Shown one piece after another: positions 20,334 through 28,021 of a stretch of 64,000 nt of DNA. Position 1 is the first letter of the stretch. Each line of letters begins with the position of its first letter. The notes beneath the pieces were generated by a model, which saw nothing but the letters and a program-made list of their open reading frames with translations, had not been told where the DNA came from and made no database searches. The stretch is from Criibacterium bergeronii. GTDB taxonomy: Bacteria; Bacillota; Clostridia; Peptostreptococcales; Filifactoraceae. Location: positions 1 to 64,000 of the forward strand of contig NZ_MBEW02000001.1 of assembly GCF_001693775.2 (NCBI RefSeq), given 5' to 3'. Position numbers and translations under genes: made by a program.

Positions 20334-20509
20334 TATCGCACCTCCTCTTTGCTATCTTTTTGTATTAAAATATTTTTGATTTTTTCCACTTTTATTACTA
20401 CATAATGCCAAAACTGTTCGTAATGTGTGTAATAAATCGCAAATAGTATAAGTAATATAGCCGGCAACACAAAAAGCATAATAAAAAGTATTAAATAAAA
20501 GTCTAGCAT
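20330..20509 (-). CDS. small single-span membrane protein
   Basis: A 59-aa peptide with one strongly hydrophobic segment at residues 4-25, then a basic cytoplasmic-type tail. I start at the ATG at 20509, which has GAGG upstream; an ATG four codons earlier would contain that site. It overlaps gntR by 4 nt and is clearly in the operon. No family is recognised. Similar small peptides accompany YtrA-type transporters in other Firmicutes. Confidence 0.6.
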   Translation of the reverse strand: MLDFYLILFIMLFVLPAILLILFAIYYTHYEQFWHYVVIKVEKIKNILIQKDSKEEVRY

Positions 20510-20523
20510 ATTTAACCTCAAAC

Positions 20524-20631
20524 TTAATTATCAGAATTATTATTGTTGTTATTTATAAGATAAACAATTAGGGCAACTATGCCTATTATTACGCCAAGAA
20601 AAATTATTGAGCCTATTGAGAAAACAGCCAT
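20524..20631 (-). CDS. 35-aa hydrophobic peptide, first gene of the ABC operon
   Basis: This short reading frame begins MAVFSIGSII and forms one membrane helix (residues 3-26), ending in an Asn/Ser-rich tail. GTGAGGT lies 6 nt before the ATG. It is the first open frame after the operon promoter at 20694-20722 and ends 14 nt before the next peptide. Expression is inferred from promoter, ribosome binding site and spacing. Confidence 0.55.
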   Translation of the reverse strand: MAVFSIGSIIFLGVIIGIVALIVYLINNNNNNSDN

Positions 20632-20693
20632 GGATTTACCTCACTAGTAAATAAAATTTTATATTAATATTACATCTTCTATGTGTCATATTT

Positions 20694-20722
20694 ATGATAG
20701 TACACCGCGTACAAAAAGTCAA
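20694..20722 (-). promoter_or_regulatory. promoter and putative GntR operator of the ABC operon
   Basis: On the minus strand TTGACT (20722-20717), 17 nt, then TATCAT (20699-20694) form a good sigma-A-like promoter. Filling the spacer is GTACACCGCGTAC at 20700-20712, an imperfect palindrome with GTAC ends. This placement is classic for autorepression, so binding by the GntR/YtrA-like protein is a reasonable inference. Confidence 0.65.
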
Positions 20723-20747
20723 TACTATTTTTGGAAAATTTTTAAAA

Positions 20748-20783
20748 CAAAAAACTAAGACAAAAATTCGCCTTAGTTTTTTT
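20748..20783 (-). terminator. intrinsic terminator after the truncated phosphoribosyltransferase
   Basis: AAAACTAAG and CTTAGTTTT pair around a short loop, with T-runs at both edges. It lies just past the stop codon of the phosphoribosyltransferase-like remnant. Confidence 0.75.
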
Positions 20784-20785
20784 AT

Positions 20786-21262
20786 TTATATAAATCTTTG
20801 CTCTATCAAATTAAACAATCTGTCAGCAGTGTCCGGTCCTTTTTTGCCCTTTTGTTTGGCTTGATTATTGCCCACAAAATAATTGCTAGATACTCTCACT
20901 GTAAATACCGGATAATTTTTTAATAATTCTACTGCTTTTTCTTGGATAACATTTGTAGCGATTATAATTTCTACTTTTGGATTTTGAGTTTTTATGACAT
21001 TAATTATTTTTGATATTGACTTAGCTGTATTTATTACACTGTCGACTATAACAACTATGTCCTGTTTTATTTCAGGTAGTGCATCTTTTTTTGGATTGAT
21101 TGTATAAAAAGTGCCTCCTAGTCCAAAATATACACCGTCTCCAAAAAATCTGCCTCCTCTTTCTAAAACCAAAACCGCAGTATTTTTACTTGGAAATATT
21201 TCAAAAATTCTTTGTCCGATTTTTTCACCTAGCCTGAAGTTTAATTGTTTTTTATTAAACTT
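20786..21262 (-). pseudogene. N-terminally truncated uracil phosphoribosyltransferase-like gene
   Basis: The open frame from 21262 (just after a TAA) encodes about 158 residues but has no ATG or GTG; the only common start is a TTG at 21172, which would give 128 aa. The C-terminal part resembles the type I PRTase of uracil phosphoribosyltransferases: a PRPP-loop-like VVIVDSVINTAKSI and a C-terminal KKGPDTADRLFNL. Full-size enzymes have about 205-210 aa, so the first third is missing. A palindromic repeat lies right at the truncated edge. It may be a remnant or a short protein using TTG. Confidence 0.6.
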
Positions 21263-21264
21263 TT

Positions 21265-21297
21265 AAATTTACGGGCGAACAAAGTTCGCCCCTACAT
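21265..21297. repeat. dispersed palindromic repeat, copy 1
   Basis: GGGCGAAC, AAA, GTTCGCCC at 21273-21291 is a perfect 8-bp hairpin inside a unit beginning AAATTTA and ending CCTACAT. A diverged copy lies at 28178-28210. Downstream of bioB on the minus strand the hairpin might also act as a weak terminator or RNA stabiliser. Confidence 0.7.
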
Positions 21298-21351
21298 ATA
21301 TCCATGAAATTATGCAGGAAATATTTTAAATTTTGATTATTTATCAAAAAT

Positions 21352-22329
21352 TTATTTTAAATCCTTATTAGGCACAAAGCCAAGCTTGCTTATCATTTCT
21401 ATGTCGGTTTTGGTATTTATACCATGAGTTGTGAGCATATCTCCGGAGATTGCAGCATTTGCTCCGCTCATAAATGCACTTAGACCTTTGTCCTCTAGGT
21501 TTATTCTACCTCCGGCTGTCCTAATATATGCGTCCGGCATTATAAATCTGTATGTTGCGATTATTCGATTGACTTCTAGTCTATCTAATATTTTATTGTT
21601 TTCAAATGGTGTGTTTTTGATTGGATTTAAAATATTCATTGGTACACTTTTTATATCCAGCTCTCTAAGGGTAAGTGCCATATTTATCCTGTCTTTAACG
21701 GTTTCTCCAAGTCCGAATATTCCTCCGCTGCATACCTCCATGCCTGCTTTTTTTGCATCTTTTATAGCATTTACTTTATCTTCATATTTATGAGTGCTAC
21801 AGACCTCCGGAAAATAATCTCTTGACGACTCAAGGTTATTATGCACTCTTGACACTCCTGCATCATGTAGTTTTTTAAAATTTTCGTAGCTTAAAAGTCC
21901 AAAGGATATACATACGTCTATATCCACCTCTTGGACTATTCTTTTACAGATTTTTGCAGCTTGGTTTACTTCTTCGTCATTTAATCTTTTGCCTATAGTA
22001 ACAAGTGAGTATCTGTTTACCCCTGAGTCTTTTTGTCTTTTGGCATCTTTTACTACTGTTTCTTCATCTAATAGTGGAAAACTGTCAACCACCTTGTTGT
22101 AATGAGCAGATTGGGCACAAAATTTGCAATCTTCGCTACAATTGCCACCCTTGGCAGATATTATGGCACAAAGGTCAAATTTATCTTGCATGAAATGTTC
22201 TCTTATTTCGTTGGCAGCTTTAGTTAGCGTATCATAATCTGAATTATAAAGCTCAAGTGCCTCATCAAAATTGATTTTGTAGCCATCAATCACTTTTTCT
22301 TTTAATTTAATAATCTCTTTGATTGTCAT
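21352..22329 (-). CDS. bioB: biotin synthase BioB
   Basis: This radical-SAM enzyme inserts sulfur into dethiobiotin. The 325-aa protein carries the [4Fe-4S] motif CSEDCKFC (residues 64-71) followed by AQSAHYN, the second-cluster cysteines around SICF/CSGG regions (VDVCISFGLL, GMEVCSGGIFGLGE) and the conserved TAGGR. It is full length. No other biotin genes are nearby, so it stands alone; a BirA-type site overlaps its promoter. Confidence 0.97.
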   Translation of the reverse strand: MTIKEIIKLKEKVIDGYKINFDEALELYNSDYDTLTKAANEIREHFMQDKFDLCAIISAKGGNCSEDCKFCAQSAHYNKVVDSFPLLDEETVVKDAKRQKDSGVNRYSLVTIGKRLNDEEVNQAAKICKRIVQEVDIDVCISFGLLSYENFKKLHDAGVSRVHNNLESSRDYFPEVCSTHKYEDKVNAIKDAKKAGMEVCSGGIFGLGETVKDRINMALTLRELDIKSVPMNILNPIKNTPFENNKILDRLEVNRIIATYRFIMPDAYIRTAGGRINLEDKGLSAFMSGANAAISGDMLTTHGINTKTDIEMISKLGFVPNKDLK

Positions 22330-22392
22330 TATGTATCCTCATTTATATTTAATTTGAATTTACTTTTTACATTTTACACTGTTTAATTATAA

Positions 22393-22423
22393 TTGTAAAC
22401 TATATATTTAATATTGTTTACTA
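22393..22423 (-). promoter_or_regulatory. BirA-type biotin operator over the bioB promoter
   Basis: TTGTAAAC, 15 nt, GTTTACTA forms a dyad of the known Firmicutes BirA type (TGTWAAC, spacer of 14-16, GTTWACA). Read on the minus strand, the arm nearest bioB contains TTTACA, which with TAAAAT 17 nt downstream makes a bioB promoter, so binding would block it. The site is 64 nt from the bioB start codon. No binding data; assigned by motif and place. Confidence 0.7.
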
Positions 22424-22476
22424 TTCGTTGAATATCTTAAAATTTTGTGTAGCTTTAATTAATGCATCATTTATGT

Positions 22477-22482
22477 TATAAT
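22477..22482 (+). promoter_or_regulatory. extended -10 promoter of mutS2
   Basis: TGTTATAAT is an extended -10 element. Transcription would begin near 22489, downstream of an in-frame ATG at 22462, which supports the mutS2 start at 22510. Confidence 0.65.
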
Positions 22483-22509
22483 AGCTGTAATTGTAATGAA
22501 AGGAAATCC

Positions 22510-24867
22510 ATGAGAAAAAAATATACAACAACACTTGAATTCGATAAAATAAAATTAATGCTAGCTGATTTTGCCATAAGTGAAAACACAAAGTCTTTCA
22601 TAGACAAGCTAGGCATATCAACAGAGCCTAAAATGATAAAAACTTACCAAGCCGAAACCTCAGAGGCACAAAAAATAATACTCCAAAAAGGAGCTATCCC
22701 CTTTAGAGCCTTTTTTGACGTGAGATTATTTACAAAAAAAGCCAGCATAGGCTCAACATTGGATACAAGAGCACTACTTCAAATAGCACAAACCATTTCT
22801 ACAGCTAGAGTATGCAAAGCATATATAGAGCAGTTCCAAGAAATTCCACACATACAAAATCTAGCAGAGCAAATAACTGTACTTAAAGACTTAGAGGACG
22901 AAATTTTTTCAAAAATAATTTCTGAAACTCAGATTTCCGACAATGCCTCTGCTAATTTAAGAAGAATTAGAAGAAGTATAGAGCAAGAAAATCAAAATAT
23001 AAAAAATAAAATAAGCTCTATGCTAAGTTCATCGGCATACAGCTCAGTATTGCAAGACTCAATCGTAACTATCAGAAACGATAGATTTGTACTGCCGGTA
23101 AAAGCTGAAAACAAAAATGCACTAGACGGCATAGTCCATGACACCTCCAGCTCAGGAGCTACATTATTTGTAGAACCCATGGCTATAGTAAATATGAACA
23201 ATAAGCTTAGCCAATTAAAAAATGAAGAGCATAAAGAAATAGAAAAAATCCTACAAAAACTAACCGCAGAAGTAGGACAATACTTCCAAGAAATAAATGA
23301 TAACTTAAAAGCCTTAGAAAAATTAGATTTTATAAACGCAAAGGGCAGACTGTCAGTATCTATGGAGGCAAACGAACCTCAGCTAAATAATGAAAAATAT
23401 GTAAATCTAATCCAAGCTAGACACCCATTAATCCCAAAAGATAAAGTAGTAAGCTCAAATATAATTTTGGGAAAAGACTATACCACACTGATTATAACAG
23501 GTCCAAATACAGGCGGTAAAACCGTTACATTAAAAACTCTTGGGCTTTTATGTATGATGTTTCAAGCCGGCTTGCACATACCATGCCAAGCACAAAGCAC
23601 ATTACCCGTTTTTAACGACATCTATGCAGACATAGGCGATGAGCAAAGCATTGAGCAGTCGCTGTCCACATTTTCATCACATATTTCAAACATAGTAAAC
23701 ATACTAAAATTCGCCAACAAAAATAGTTTAGTTTTAATCGACGAATTAGGTTCAGGTACAGACCCAATAGAGGGAAGTGCCCTTGCAATTTCCATACTAG
23801 ACGAATTAAAAAGAAGAAGTGTGCTGACTTTAGTCACAACTCACTTTAGTGAGCTGAAAAATTACGCACTGACTACAGACGGAGTAATAAATGCCAGCGT
23901 AGAATTTGACGTAGCTACATTATCTCCAACCTATAGACTGACTATAGGCTTGCCTGGTAAATCAAATGCCTTTGAAATATCAAAAAAACTTGGCATATCT
24001 GATGAAATAATTGCAGATGCAAAAAAACATATCCAAAACGACAACCTAAAAATGGAAGATATCCTAAGCCAAATAGATAAAGTAAAAAATGACTATGAAA
24101 CAGATAAAGAAAATCTTGAAAAAGAACTTGAAGATGCAAAATTTATCAGAATGAAGTTGGAAAATAAACAGCAAAGACTGGAAGAAAAAAACAAAGCCAT
24201 GCTGGAAGAGGCAAAAGAGCAGGCAAGAAAAATGATAGCTGACGCTAAACAAGAGGCAGACAAGATTGCAAAGCAGATAACAAAACTCCAGCATATGTCT
24301 GCATACAAAGAGGTTGACAAACAGCTTAATAATATCAGGACAAATATCAGAGGCTACGAAAATAAATATCAAAAGGCAAAACAAGAATTAGTCAAAAAAT
24401 CAGAAACCCCACTTGATACAGTAAAAGAGGGAGACACCGTCTATGTAAACAGCTTTGCCCAAAATGCAAAGGTAATCTCTGTTGATGAGCAAAAAGACGA
24501 AATAGTAGTGCAAATAGGAGCAATAAAAATGCCCCTTAAAAAAGAAAATCTCTCCCCCGCTCAAAAGCAAAAAGAGAAAAAAGCTACAAAATCTGCTAAA
24601 ATTTCAAAAAACAAGGTTGAAAGCGCTAGACTTTCTTGCGATGTTAGAGGACTTGATTTAGAATCCGCTCTATTAGAAGTGGATAAATATATAGACGACA
24701 GCTATCTGGCACAACTACCTGAAGTCACAATAATTCACGGCGTTGGTACACTAGTATTAAAAAACGGTATACAAAATTACCTAAGAAAACACAATCACAT
24801 AAAATCCTTTAGAGATGGTCAATACAATGAAGGTGGCATAGGAGTGACAGTTGCAACTTTAAAATAA
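22510..24867 (+). CDS. mutS2: MutS2 family ATPase/endonuclease
   Basis: This 785-aa protein has a MutS-like core with Walker A ITGPNTGGKTVTLKTLG and Walker B LVLIDELGSGTDPIEG, a long coiled coil (about residues 510-640) and a C-terminal Smr domain with LDVRGLDLESAL-like and HGVGTLVL motifs (here CDVRGLDLESALLEV). MutS2 acts on recombination intermediates and, in Bacillus, on collided ribosomes. I use the ATG at 22510 because GAAAGGA precedes it and the -10 element at 22477 excludes the earlier ATG. Confidence 0.96.
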   Translation: MRKKYTTTLEFDKIKLMLADFAISENTKSFIDKLGISTEPKMIKTYQAETSEAQKIILQKGAIPFRAFFDVRLFTKKASIGSTLDTRALLQIAQTISTARVCKAYIEQFQEIPHIQNLAEQITVLKDLEDEIFSKIISETQISDNASANLRRIRRSIEQENQNIKNKISSMLSSSAYSSVLQDSIVTIRNDRFVLPVKAENKNALDGIVHDTSSSGATLFVEPMAIVNMNNKLSQLKNEEHKEIEKILQKLTAEVGQYFQEINDNLKALEKLDFINAKGRLSVSMEANEPQLNNEKYVNLIQARHPLIPKDKVVSSNIILGKDYTTLIITGPNTGGKTVTLKTLGLLCMMFQAGLHIPCQAQSTLPVFNDIYADIGDEQSIEQSLSTFSSHISNIVNILKFANKNSLVLIDELGSGTDPIEGSALAISILDELKRRSVLTLVTTHFSELKNYALTTDGVINASVEFDVATLSPTYRLTIGLPGKSNAFEISKKLGISDEIIADAKKHIQNDNLKMEDILSQIDKVKNDYETDKENLEKELEDAKFIRMKLENKQQRLEEKNKAMLEEAKEQARKMIADAKQEADKIAKQITKLQHMSAYKEVDKQLNNIRTNIRGYENKYQKAKQELVKKSETPLDTVKEGDTVYVNSFAQNAKVISVDEQKDEIVVQIGAIKMPLKKENLSPAQKQKEKKATKSAKISKNKVESARLSCDVRGLDLESALLEVDKYIDDSYLAQLPEVTIIHGVGTLVLKNGIQNYLRKHNHIKSFRDGQYNEGGIGVTVATLK

Positions 24868-24891
24868 TAATTTTATTAACGGAGGAAATGT

Positions 24892-25278
24892 ATGGTACTT
24901 GCAGGTGTAACAGAAGAAAACAAATGGCTTGTTTCCGCTTGGATTTTGACATATAAAGTAGGCTGGGATAAAATACTCAAAGCGTGTGCATCATGCTCTG
25001 AAAATTATCACGAATTTGAAATTTTGGTAGATAAAAAACTAGTTCCAATAAAAACTAATGAAGAAATTATGAAATTAGAAGAGGCACAAAATCTCACGTT
25101 TAGAGGTTTATTAAAAAATATTGGTGCAGGTATAATGATTACCTTATATAATCAATCTGACCTTGTAGACGTGTACGTTACTATGACCACTGAAGAATTT
25201 TCCAGTGCTGACTATGAAACATTTAACAAAGCTCTTGGTGGCTACTTAGATAGTATAGAGCTGGCAATGTATATATAA
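24892..25278 (+). CDS. conserved-looking protein of unknown function
   Basis: This 128-aa, soluble, mildly acidic protein follows mutS2 by 24 nt with a strong GGAGG. Two cysteines lie close together (KACASCSEN, residues 30-38), and there is an amphipathic C-terminal part. I do not recognise a family and see no catalytic signature. The good ribosome binding site, sensible composition and operon-like spacing make it a real gene. Confidence 0.75.
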   Translation: MVLAGVTEENKWLVSAWILTYKVGWDKILKACASCSENYHEFEILVDKKLVPIKTNEEIMKLEEAQNLTFRGLLKNIGAGIMITLYNQSDLVDVYVTMTTEEFSSADYETFNKALGGYLDSIELAMYI

Positions 25279-25341
25279 ATTCCAATTTTACTTTAAAATT
25301 TTAAAATGATTATAACTTTTTACACAAGATAAGGAATTAAC

Positions 25342-26022
25342 ATGAGCATTTTTGCAATAGCAGACCTACATTTGACTCAGGATGTAAATAAATCCATGGA
25401 AAAATTTGGCTGGATAGATTATGACAAAAAAATATTTGAAAATTGGCAAGAAAAAGTCACATCAGAGGATTTAGTCATTATCCCCGGCGACATATCTTGG
25501 GCAATGGATACTATAGATGCCTATCCGGATTTAGAAAAAATAAAAATTATGCCCGGCAAAAAAGTTTTGTTAAAAGGCAACCACGACTACTGGTGGAAAT
25601 CTATTACCAGCTTAAATAAATATGATAAAGATATGTTTTTTATACAAAATAACATCTTTGAATTTGAAGATTATGTTATAACCGGCTCAAGAGGCTGGAT
25701 TTGCCCAAATGACTCAAAATATACAGAGCATGACGAAAAAATGTATCAAAGAGAAACCCTAAGGCTGGAAAACTGCCTTAAACTAGCTCAAAAAACCGGT
25801 AAAAAAATAATCCTCATCATGCACTACCCACCTACAAACGATAAAAAAGAGCCGTCAAATTTTACGGCTCTAGCAAAAAAATATGATGTACCCTATCTAA
25901 TTTACGGACATCTGCATGGCAATGACAATTTTAATGCCAGTATAATCGGATTAGTGGAAAATACTCAATATCACCTTGTGTCCTGCGATTACCTTGAGTT
26001 TAATTTAAAAAAAATAATTTAA
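25342..26022 (+). CDS. metallophosphoesterase (calcineurin-like)
   Basis: This 226-aa protein has the complete set of metal-binding motifs: DLH (residues 7-9), GDISW (about 49), GNHDYWW (about 78), HYPP (about 150) and GHLHG (about 188). Proteins of this type in Clostridia are annotated as predicted phosphohydrolases; the substrate is unknown. It starts with ATG after AAGGA. Its end overlaps by 4 nt the end of the decayed regulator on the other strand. Confidence 0.92.
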   Translation: MSIFAIADLHLTQDVNKSMEKFGWIDYDKKIFENWQEKVTSEDLVIIPGDISWAMDTIDAYPDLEKIKIMPGKKVLLKGNHDYWWKSITSLNKYDKDMFFIQNNIFEFEDYVITGSRGWICPNDSKYTEHDEKMYQRETLRLENCLKLAQKTGKKIILIMHYPPTNDKKEPSNFTALAKKYDVPYLIYGHLHGNDNFNASIIGLVENTQYHLVSCDYLEFNLKKII

Positions 26023-26686
26023 TCCGCTCTAGTCATTTTTATCCCATACAAAATAAATGTTAGTTTCTCAAAAGACCACCATATGTGGTCTTTTAATAAT
26101 TTCTGAGCTTTTTTTAAATCTTTATCTAGCACAGCATCTATTATATCTAAATGCCACTGCGTTGATTCAGCTACGCTGTCAGTTATTATATTAGCCTCAT
26201 ATCTGTACCTTTCGACTTGAGAGTTGATTTGCTCAGACATTTTTTTAGATATTCATTTTGAGACTTATCCAAAATAATATTGTGAAATTCTTTATCCACT
26301 ACTGCAAAGTTTTTTAGAGCTTTTTTATCCCCTGCCCCATATTTTGATAAATTATTTGTAAATTTATTTCTAATATTTAGCAATGTGTCCTTGTTGACTT
26401 CATTAATAGAGGTTTTCATAGCATAGGTTTCAATTAATATCCTAGCCTCATACATATCAGAAAGCTCTTTAATAGAAAGCCCCTTTACAATAGTTCCCAC
26501 TCCATCAAAGCTTTTAAGATAGTTTTCCATTTTCAGTCGTACAAAGGCTTTTTTTACCGGTGTCCTGCTCATATCTAAATCTTCAGCAACACTATTTTCT
26601 GTAATTAGGTCGCCCTCTTTATACTCACATTGGATGATTTTGTTTCTAATTATTTAATAAGCTTTATCAGATAAGACTTCTCTCAT
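26019..26686 (-). pseudogene. broken GntR-family regulator with FCD domain
   Basis: Starting at the ATG at 26686, the frame hits TAA at codon 11 (26656-26654), then reads on in the same frame through a GntR winged helix (SVAEDLDMSRTPVKKAFVRL) into an FCD ligand domain (LYE-like DMYEARILIETYA, later DKEFHNIIL). At the A7 run (26240-26246) the frame slips: the C-terminal SEQINSQVERYRYEANI part continues in another frame. Two independent lesions show decay. It faces a ruined hydroxyacid dehydrogenase/TRAP locus it probably once controlled. Confidence 0.85.
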
Positions 26687-26704
26687 GGTAATCCTTTAAT
26701 AATT

Positions 26705-27041
26705 CTAAACTACAGGATTTCTTGGCTCTTGTCCTCTTAGCACTGAAAGCTGATTGCTTAAAGCATAATCTTTCAAGGCTTTTAATGATTGATTTGAAAT
26801 ATGTGATATATGTGGCGTTACCAAGATTCCTTTTGTGCTGAGCATTGGGTCGTCTGCTTTTGGTGGTTCTGTTTTTATTACGTCCAATATTGCACCTTTA
26901 ATTTTGTGTTCTTTAACTGCATCAATTAAGTCCTGTTCGACAATTATTTTACCTCTTGCAGTATTAATAATATACGCGGTTTCTTTCATCATGCTCTAAA
27001 TCATAATCTGACCACTCTTCATCAATTATCCAAATTAGCAT
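26705..27041 (-). pseudogene. D-2-hydroxyacid dehydrogenase, internally deleted and frameshifted
   Basis: From the ATG at 27041 (AGGAGGAAATT upstream) the first residues MLIWIIDEEWSDYDLEH look like the start of a C-terminal-binding-protein-type NAD dehydrogenase. The frame then runs into a stop. In another frame, from 26992, the family's C-terminal end appears: KETAYIINTARGKIIVEQDL, then LDVIKTEPP and a TPHISHIS motif containing the catalytic His. About two thirds of the gene, including the nucleotide-binding core, is gone. Confidence 0.85.
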
Positions 27042-27050
27042 AATTTCCTC

Positions 27051-27146
27051 CTATAAAAACATTTTAGTCAATGGTGGACTGAATATTAAACTGAAAACCA
27101 ACAGTTTTTCTTCAAAATCATCGTAGGCTTTAAAGATTTTTTCCAT
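27051..27146 (-). pseudogene. remnant of a TRAP transporter small permease (DctQ-like)
   Basis: The 31-codon frame begins MEKIFKAYDDFEEKLLVFSL after AGGAG, typical of the N-terminus of DctQ subunits. After about 22 residues it changes to PPLTKMFL and stops; this tail could be the end of the large DctM subunit, which would mean one deletion removed most of both genes. That last point is a guess. The stop lies 10 nt before the dehydrogenase remnant. Confidence 0.55.
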
Positions 27147-27200
27147 TACAGCTCCTTTCTTTCATTTTATTTAATAATTGCTATTGTTTTATATTTTATA

Positions 27201-27302
27201 TATGCTCAAGAAGTCTTAGACTTAGGCTATGCGGCACCAGAAGAATTGTTTGATGAGTTTTTAGATGAAGTGTATTCAAATGTCAATGCCTTAGCGACTT
27301 AA
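27201..27302 (+). pseudogene. C-terminal fragment of an unrecognised gene
   Basis: A 33-codon open end, with residues EVLDLGYAAPEELFDEF and stop TAA, has protein-like composition but no start codon or ribosome binding site. It points towards the decayed TRAP/dehydrogenase locus from the other side. I do not recognise the family. The remainder of 27147-27468 is A+T-rich with nothing else visible. Confidence 0.35.
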
Positions 27303-27468
27303 TAAAAATTTGTTCAATTTGAGCTTGCAATTTTCGTTTATGATATAATTTAAAAGCTTTTTTATTTTAACATAGCATTTTTCTATATTTTAACACTCAA
27401 TTTTTAAAAATTAAATAAAAAATATTGTTTCTATATAAGATTTTTTTGTGTATTTTTTTATATTGTGA

Positions 27469-27497
27469 TTGACATTTTTGTCATTAACTGGTTTAAT
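27469..27497 (+). promoter_or_regulatory. promoter of the DUF1292 gene
   Basis: TTGACA at 27469-27474, a 17-nt spacer and TTTAAT at 27492-27497. It would give a leader of about 80 nt before the DUF1292 start codon. Confidence 0.65.
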
Positions 27498-27529
27498 ATA
27501 GCTATATCTAAAGATTAAGGGGAATGTAT

Positions 27530-27579
27530 CTCCTAAATCTAATACAGTTTTTTCGTATAAAATTTAGCTATTTAGGAGG
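27530..27579 (+). promoter_or_regulatory. leader hairpin that can hide the ribosome binding site
   Basis: CTCCTAAAT at 27530-27538 is exactly complementary to ATTTAGGAG at 27570-27578, which includes most of the AGGAGG ribosome binding site (27574-27579) of the DUF1292 gene. The 9-bp stem would reduce translation. What opens it is not visible. Confidence 0.6.
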
Positions 27580-27584
27580 ATAAT

Positions 27585-27902
27585 ATGAGCGATTTTTTAG
27601 ACAAAGATAATGGAGAAGATGGAATAGAATACTTCGATGATGAACAAACTATTGATTTAGTTCTTGATGATGGTACTACAATGACTTGTGATGTAATAGG
27701 TCTTTTCGAGGTTGATGATACTGAGTATATCGCTCTAGCTGAGCCTGAATCTGACAATGTATTAATCTACATCTATGAAGAAGTCGGCGATGAAGTTAGT
27801 CTTAAAAATATCGAGGACGAAGAAGAATATCAAGCTATTTCTGAAGAATTCATGGAATTATTCAGCGATATGTTCGAAGACGAAGAGGGCGAAGGAGAAT
27901 AA
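27585..27902 (+). CDS. DUF1292 family acidic protein
   Basis: This 105-aa protein is strongly acidic and matches the DUF1292 pattern: repeated hydrophobic strands with IDLVLDDGTTMTCDVIGLFE, then DTEYIALAEP and an IYIYEE segment. Members are widespread in Firmicutes, often near yrrK/yrzL genes, and their function is unknown. The C-terminal tail is almost wholly Asp/Glu. It has its own promoter, leader hairpin and terminator, so it is a one-gene unit. Confidence 0.9.
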   Translation: MSDFLDKDNGEDGIEYFDDEQTIDLVLDDGTTMTCDVIGLFEVDDTEYIALAEPESDNVLIYIYEEVGDEVSLKNIEDEEEYQAISEEFMELFSDMFEDEEGEGE

Positions 27903-27931
27903 TTTTTTTTCTTAGCTAAACTAATTTCTCT

Positions 27932-27973
27932 AAAAGACTTATGCTAGGCAAATGCCAAGTATAAGTCTTTTTT
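27932..27973 (+). terminator. terminator of the DUF1292 gene
   Basis: AAAGACTTAT pairs with ATAAGTCTTT around a loop that itself holds GGCA/TGCC; a T-run follows. It lies 30 nt past the stop codon. Confidence 0.85.
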
Positions 27974-27979
27974 ATATAT

Positions 27980-28016
27980 AAAAAGCTCGCCTATTTTGAA
28001 AATTTGGCGAGCTTTC
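27980..28016 (-). terminator. terminator facing the asnS side
   Basis: AAAGCTCGCC and GGCGAGCTTT form a 10-bp stem; read on the minus strand it is followed by a T-run. It could end transcripts that come from asnS, about 230 nt upstream. Confidence 0.75.
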
Positions 28017-28021
28017 TTATA

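Noticed and set aside
22462..22509. Upstream ATG as the start of mutS2
   Set aside because: A TATAAT at 22477-22482 lies inside this extension, there is no ribosome binding site before it, and GAAAGGA precedes the ATG at 22510.
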